From: an uncultured Ilumatobacter sp.
Lineage (GTDB): Bacteria; Actinomycetota; Acidimicrobiia; Acidimicrobiales; Ilumatobacteraceae
NCBI GenBank assembly: GCA_937891565.1
Contig: CALAHA010000046.1
Span: 1-6,188, forward strand
Direction: 5' to 3'
DNA: 6,188 nt
Of this stretch, positions 5,508-6,188 are shown piece after piece. Under the pieces are notes generated by a model. That model made no database searches and was not told where the DNA came from. It saw nothing but the letters and a program-made list of their open reading frames with translations. Each line of letters opens with the position of its first letter. Position 1 is the stretch's first letter. The translations under genes and the position numbers were made by a program.

Positions 5508-6188
5508 GAGAGTTCCGCCACGACATCGTGAGCGATCAAGTCGAGGTGATCAAGGTCGGCGAGATCCATCACCTGCAGATACAAGCGTTCGGCGCCAGCT
5601 TCGCTCCACGATCGCATTCGCTCGGCGACTTCGGCTGGGGTGCCGCACAGCCCGTTCTTGCGCAGTTCGTCAGGCTCTCGGCCAAGTGCTGCTGCGCGTC
5701 GTTTGACTTCGGCCTCATTGGCGCCGACACACACGATCAACGCGGCGGAGTAAACGAGCTCGTCAGGATTTCGGTTGATTGCCTCGCACGCGGCTCGAAC
5801 GCGACCGGTCTGCTTCACGAAGAACTCGCGGTTGACGAACGGCGTATTGAACTCGCTTGCGTATTTCGCGGCCAGAGCTGGCGTGCGCTTCGGCCCGCCG
5901 CCGCCGATGACGATGGGTGGTGCCGACTGGGTCGGCTTGGGAAGTGCTGGCGAATCGGTGATCGGGTAGTGGCCGCCCGGCTTCGAGTAGGTCTCGCCAA
6001 CTGGCGTTGCCCACATGCCGGTAATCATCTCAAGCTGCTCTTCGAGGCGGTCGAATCGTTCGCCGAGTTCGGGGAACGGGATGCCATAGGCCTCGTGCTC
6101 GGCGGCGAACCAGCCGGCGCCCAGCCCGAGGTCGACGCGGCCGCGTGACATCTGGTCGACCTGCGCCACGCTGATGGCCAGCGGTCCG
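5504..6188 (-). CDS. Luciferase-like (LLM class) flavin-dependent oxidoreductase, probably F420-dependent; 5' end beyond window
   Basis: About 228 codons are visible and the frame stays open to the window edge; family members are roughly 280-320 aa, so the first 60-90 residues are missing. A GTG at 6169 is internal, because the sequence before it (GPLAISVAQVDQMSRGRV) already matches the conserved core. Visible hallmarks are SRGRVDLGLGAGW (around 6148-6110), the F-D-R-L-E-E-Q-L helix, LPKPTQSAPPIVIGGGGPKR (around 5943-5885; the glycine-rich loop binds cofactor phosphate) and LCGTPAEVAERM near the C-terminus. These enzymes use reduced FMN or F420 to oxidise, or in the F420 case also reduce, small organic molecules. 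The pattern resembles the actinobacterial Rv1855c-like F420 subgroup, an assignment from memory. It is the first visible gene of an operon with the amidohydrolase and may act on the same substrate. Confidence 0.9.
   Translation of the reverse strand, partial: GPLAISVAQVDQMSRGRVDLGLGAGWFAAEHEAYGIPFPELGERFDRLEEQLEMITGMWATPVGETYSKPGGHYPITDSPALPKPTQSAPPIVIGGGGPKRTPALAAKYASEFNTPFVNREFFVKQTGRVRAACEAINRNPDELVYSAALIVCVGANEAEVKRRAAALGREPDELRKNGLCGTPAEVAERMRSWSEAGAERLYLQVMDLADLDHLDLIAHDVVAELS

Noticed and set aside
4945..5526. 193-codon minus-strand frame overlapping the amidohydrolase N-terminus
   Set aside because: Arg/Pro/His-rich frameshifted reading of the amidohydrolase itself, whose true frame carries the HxH motif and the GTGA-coupled start.
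5528..6148. 206-codon plus-strand open frame antisense to the oxidoreductase
   Set aside because: It lies opposite a gene with clear family motifs, has no recognisable domain, and fits the long shadow frames expected in GC-rich coding DNA.
5504..6169. GTG at 6169 as the start of the oxidoreductase
   Set aside because: Conserved family sequence continues in frame to the window edge, so this codon is an internal valine and the gene is truncated by the window.

Overview
The window reads as high-GC chromosomal DNA from an actinobacterium. The evidence is dense GC-rich coding with long antisense shadow frames, GTG starts, near-zero intergenic space, a probable F420-dependent luciferase-like oxidoreductase and a class III (CaiB/BaiF) CoA-transferase. 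A member of the Acidimicrobiia or a related environmental lineage is my guess from overall feel; nothing here fixes the taxon. I see no tRNA, rRNA, mobile element, CRISPR array or phage gene, and no stretch over 300 bases lacks a gene.

Layout. Positions 1-217 (+) are the 3' end of a penicillin-binding-protein-like serine hydrolase. Directly after it, 228-1640 (+) is a complete second member of the same family, a predicted lipoprotein with a long acidic linker before its catalytic domain. The two look like a tandem duplication. On the minus strand, 2860-1634 is a full-length CaiB/BaiF CoA-transferase whose 3' end overlaps the hydrolase by 7 nt and whose N-terminus carries an in-frame repeat. 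Only 40 bp separate its start from the divergent gene 2901-3818 (+), a COG0523/CobW-type (G3E) GTPase. Converging on that GTPase with a 12-bp gap is a minus-strand pair: a luciferase-like oxidoreductase (6188-5504, cut by the window edge) and a YtcJ-like amidohydrolase (5507-3831), joined by a GTGA stop/start overlap.

How the genes may work together. The oxidoreductase and amidohydrolase are very likely co-translated and may act on one small-molecule substrate: oxidation by the first, hydrolysis of an amide, formamide or cyclic amide bond by the second. The CoA-transferase would fit downstream activation of a carboxylic acid, but it is a separate transcription unit and the link is inference. 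COG0523 GTPases are metallochaperones or metal-responsive proteins, and a metal-dependent amidohydrolase next door is a possible client. The lipoprotein hydrolases probably act at the cell surface and are unrelated to the rest. I found no convincing undescribed system; the most interesting points are the tandem hydrolases, the coupled oxidoreductase-amidohydrolase pair with a possible metallochaperone neighbour, and the repeat-built N-terminus of the CoA-transferase.
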